Shown one piece after another: positions 4,695 to 6,417 of a DNA stretch of 6,417 nt; the first letter of the stretch is position 1; each line of letters begins with the position of its first letter. The translations under genes and the position numbers were made by a program. Origin of the DNA: Haloarculaceae archaeon (GTDB lineage: Archaea; Halobacteriota; Halobacteria; Halobacteriales; Haloarculaceae); assembly GCA_018609665.1 (NCBI GenBank), contig JAHENN010000285.1:1-6417 (forward strand), in the 5' to 3' direction. The notes beneath the pieces were generated by a model that worked only from the letters and a program-made list of their open reading frames with translations, was not told the DNA's origin and ran no database searches.

Positions 4695-6417
4695 GTGGAC
4701 CCGTCGCGCATCGTCGAGGAGTTCCCCGCCCCGTCGTTCAGGGGCGCACAGCGGCAGGCGCTGGAGGACGTTCGAGCGGCCTTCGAGGCCGGCAACGACG
4801 TCGTGCTGGTGCGGGCACCGACCGGCAGCGGCAAGTCGCTGCTGGCGCGGGCGGTCGCCGGCTGCGCCCGCCGGGCCGGCGAGGCCGCCCCGACCGAACC
4901 CGTCGGCGCATACTACACGACGCCGCAGGTGTCGCAGCTGGACGACGTCGCCGGCGACGACCTGCTGGCGGACCTCAGCGTCATCCGGGGGAAGTCCAAC
5001 TACGACTGCATCCTGCCGGGGGAGACGGACACGCCGGTCGACCGGGCGCCCTGCGCCCGCGAGCGCGGCTTCGACTGCCCCGTCGAGCACCGCTGTCCGT
5101 ACTTCTCCGACCGCGCCATCGCCTCGAACCGCCCCATCGCGGCGATGACGCTGGCGTACTTCATGCGGACGGCCGGCAGCGACGTCTTCGGCACCCGGGA
5201 CGTCGTGGTGGTCGACGAGGCCCACGGGCTGGCGGAGTGGGCCGAGATGTACGCGACCATCGAGCTGGCGCCGTCGACGGTGCCGGTGTGGGACGCCTGC
5301 GAGCCGCCGGACGTCGAGGGGCTCGGCGACGTCGAGGGGTACGCCGAGCGGCTGACGACCGTCTGCGAGCGCCGGCAGGAGGAGCTCCGCGGAACGGTCG
5401 AGCTGTCCGTCGCCGAGACCGCGGAGCGCGACCGGCTGGCGGAGCTCGTCCGCGAGCTGGGCTGGTTCCTCGAGGACCTCCGGGACCCCGAGAGCCCGAC
5501 GACGTGGGTCGTCGACCAGCGGGAGACGGGGGCGGTGACGGTGAAGCCGCTGGACCCCGCCCGCTACCTCCACCACACCGTCTGGGACCGGGGCCGGCGG
5601 TTCGCGCTGCTGTCGGCGACCATCCTCGACAAGGCGGCGTTCTGCCGCGGCGCCGGCCTCGACCCCGACGACGTCGCGCTGGTGGACGTCCCCCACACGT
5701 TCCCGGTCGAGCACCGCCCGCTGTACGACATCACGCAGGGGAAGATGACCTACGAGCGCCGCGAGGAGACGCTGCCGGCCGTCGCCCGGACGGTCGTCCG
5801 GCTGATGGCGAAACACGACGACGAGAAGGGGCTGATCCACGCCCACTCCTACGACATCGCCGACCGGCTGCGGGCGCTGCTGTCGGAGTTCGGCGTCGGC
5901 GGCCGCGTCCGCGGCCACGACCGCGAGAGCCGCGACGCGGCGCTCGCCGGCTGGAAGCGGAGCGACGACCCCGACGTCTTCGTCTCGGTGAAGATGGAGG
6001 AGGCGCTGGACCTCGAGGGCGACAGCTGTCGGTGGCAGGTGCTCTGCAAGGCGCCGTACCCCAACACGAACGACTCCCGGGTCGCCCGGCGGCTCGAGGA
6101 CGGCGCCTGGGGGTGGTACTACCGGACGGCGCTGCGGACGGTGATCCAGGCCTGCGGCCGGGTCGTCCGGTCGCCCGACGACCACGGCGCGACGTATCTC
6201 GCCGACTCGTCGCTTTTGGACCTCTTCGAGCGGGCCCGCGGCGACATGCCCGACTGGTTCGCCGCGCAGGTCGACGACATGGAGCGGCCGGCGCTGCCGG
6301 CCTTCGAGACGGCCGTCGACGCCGCGGGCGGCGACGGTGGTCGGGGGCAGGGCGACCGGCGGTCCCGCTCGCGGTCGCGGTCGTCGGGGGCGGACGACGG
6401 CGCCGGAACCAGGGACA
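4695..6417 (+). CDS. XPD/Rad3/DinG-type superfamily 2 DNA helicase with iron-sulfur cysteines (3' end cut by window edge)
   Basis: ATP-dependent DNA helicase, expected from its family to move 5' to 3' on single-stranded DNA in repair or replication. 574 codons are visible from GTG 4695 with no stop. Motifs in order: Q-motif-like FRGAQRQAL (15-23); Walker A APTGSGKS (41-48); cysteines C105, C120, C128 and C134, placed between motifs I and II as for a 4Fe-4S cluster; DEAH box VVVDEAH (171-177); an acidic helical arch-like insert (about 180-300); SAT motif LLSATI (305-310); second RecA domain with LIHAHSYDIADRL (380-392); motif V region VFVSVKMEEALDLEGD (428-443); and motif VI QACGRVVRS (485-493), with arginine-finger residues R489 and R492. 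After about residue 530 the sequence turns low-complexity, with RRSRSRSRSS at 555-564. GTG is chosen for the TATA spacing and because the Q-motif follows closely. It may be a paralogue rather than the main XPD. Confidence 0.93.
   Translation, partial: MDPSRIVEEFPAPSFRGAQRQALEDVRAAFEAGNDVVLVRAPTGSGKSLLARAVAGCARRAGEAAPTEPVGAYYTTPQVSQLDDVAGDDLLADLSVIRGKSNYDCILPGETDTPVDRAPCARERGFDCPVEHRCPYFSDRAIASNRPIAAMTLAYFMRTAGSDVFGTRDVVVVDEAHGLAEWAEMYATIELAPSTVPVWDACEPPDVEGLGDVEGYAERLTTVCERRQEELRGTVELSVAETAERDRLAELVRELGWFLEDLRDPESPTTWVVDQRETGAVTVKPLDPARYLHHTVWDRGRRFALLSATILDKAAFCRGAGLDPDDVALVDVPHTFPVEHRPLYDITQGKMTYERREETLPAVARTVVRLMAKHDDEKGLIHAHSYDIADRLRALLSEFGVGGRVRGHDRESRDAALAGWKRSDDPDVFVSVKMEEALDLEGDSCRWQVLCKAPYPNTNDSRVARRLEDGAWGWYYRTALRTVIQACGRVVRSPDDHGATYLADSSLLDLFERARGDMPDWFAAQVDDMERPALPAFETAVDAAGGDGGRGQGDRRSRSRSRSSGADDGAGTRD

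Noticed and set aside
4434..6185. Long minus-strand open frame (583 codons) opposite the helicase
   Set aside because: It is an Arg/Val/Asp/Pro-rich shadow; the plus strand encodes all the helicase motifs in order.
6355..6390. Short tandem-like repeats near the right edge as a CRISPR or satellite array
   Set aside because: They are in-frame Arg/Ser codons of the helicase tail, with units of about six bases and no spacers.
1..6417. A new defence, toxin-antitoxin or mobile element system
   Set aside because: No integrase, transposase, terminal repeats, attachment site, tRNA or toxin-like pair is visible. The helicase and the nuclease-like protein lie about 2.7 kb apart with unrelated genes between them, so joining them into one system is not supported.

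Overview
The window looks like ordinary chromosome from a halophilic archaeon (class Halobacteria). The DNA is very GC-rich with strong third-position G/C bias, and the predicted proteins are rich in Asp and Glu and poor in Lys. Several encoded families are known mainly from haloarchaea. Most genes have a T/A-rich TATA-like element centred about 26-28 bases before the start codon and no Shine-Dalgarno site, the pattern expected for leaderless archaeal transcripts.

Layout from left to right. (1) Minus strand, running off the left edge: an ornithine cyclodeaminase/alanine dehydrogenase-family enzyme, start at 935. (2) Minus strand, 990-1985: a haloarchaeal conserved protein that I match to DUF5784, whose C-terminal third resembles a degenerate restriction-endonuclease-like core. 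(3) Plus strand, 2094-2267, divergent from gene 2: a 57-residue very acidic protein of the DUF5786 type. (4) and (5) Minus-strand pair, 3878-2280: a YbjT/NmrA-like NAD(P)-binding atypical SDR, then a multi-pass membrane protein. The stop codon of the first directly abuts the ATG of the second, so they are almost certainly one operon. (6) Plus strand, 4157-4408: a small protein with two membrane segments. (7) Plus strand, 4445-4648: a small CxxC...CxxC zinc-ribbon-like protein. (8) Plus strand from 4695, running off the right edge: an XPD/Rad3/DinG-type superfamily 2 helicase with four cysteines placed for an iron-sulfur cluster and an Arg/Ser-rich C-terminal tail.

The longest non-coding stretch is 3879-4156, between divergent genes 5 and 6. 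It holds several inverted repeats and an AT-rich island, and is the most likely regulatory region here. No tRNA, rRNA, CRISPR array, insertion sequence or integrase is visible. No obvious pathway joins the genes. The supported links are the SDR/membrane-protein operon, the divergent pair 2/3 with a shared 108-base promoter region, and the same-direction run 6-7-8, where each gene appears to have its own promoter. I see no convincing new defence or mobile system. The points most worth a second look are the nuclease-like signature in gene 2, the helicase cysteine spacing and tail, and the 3879-4156 region.
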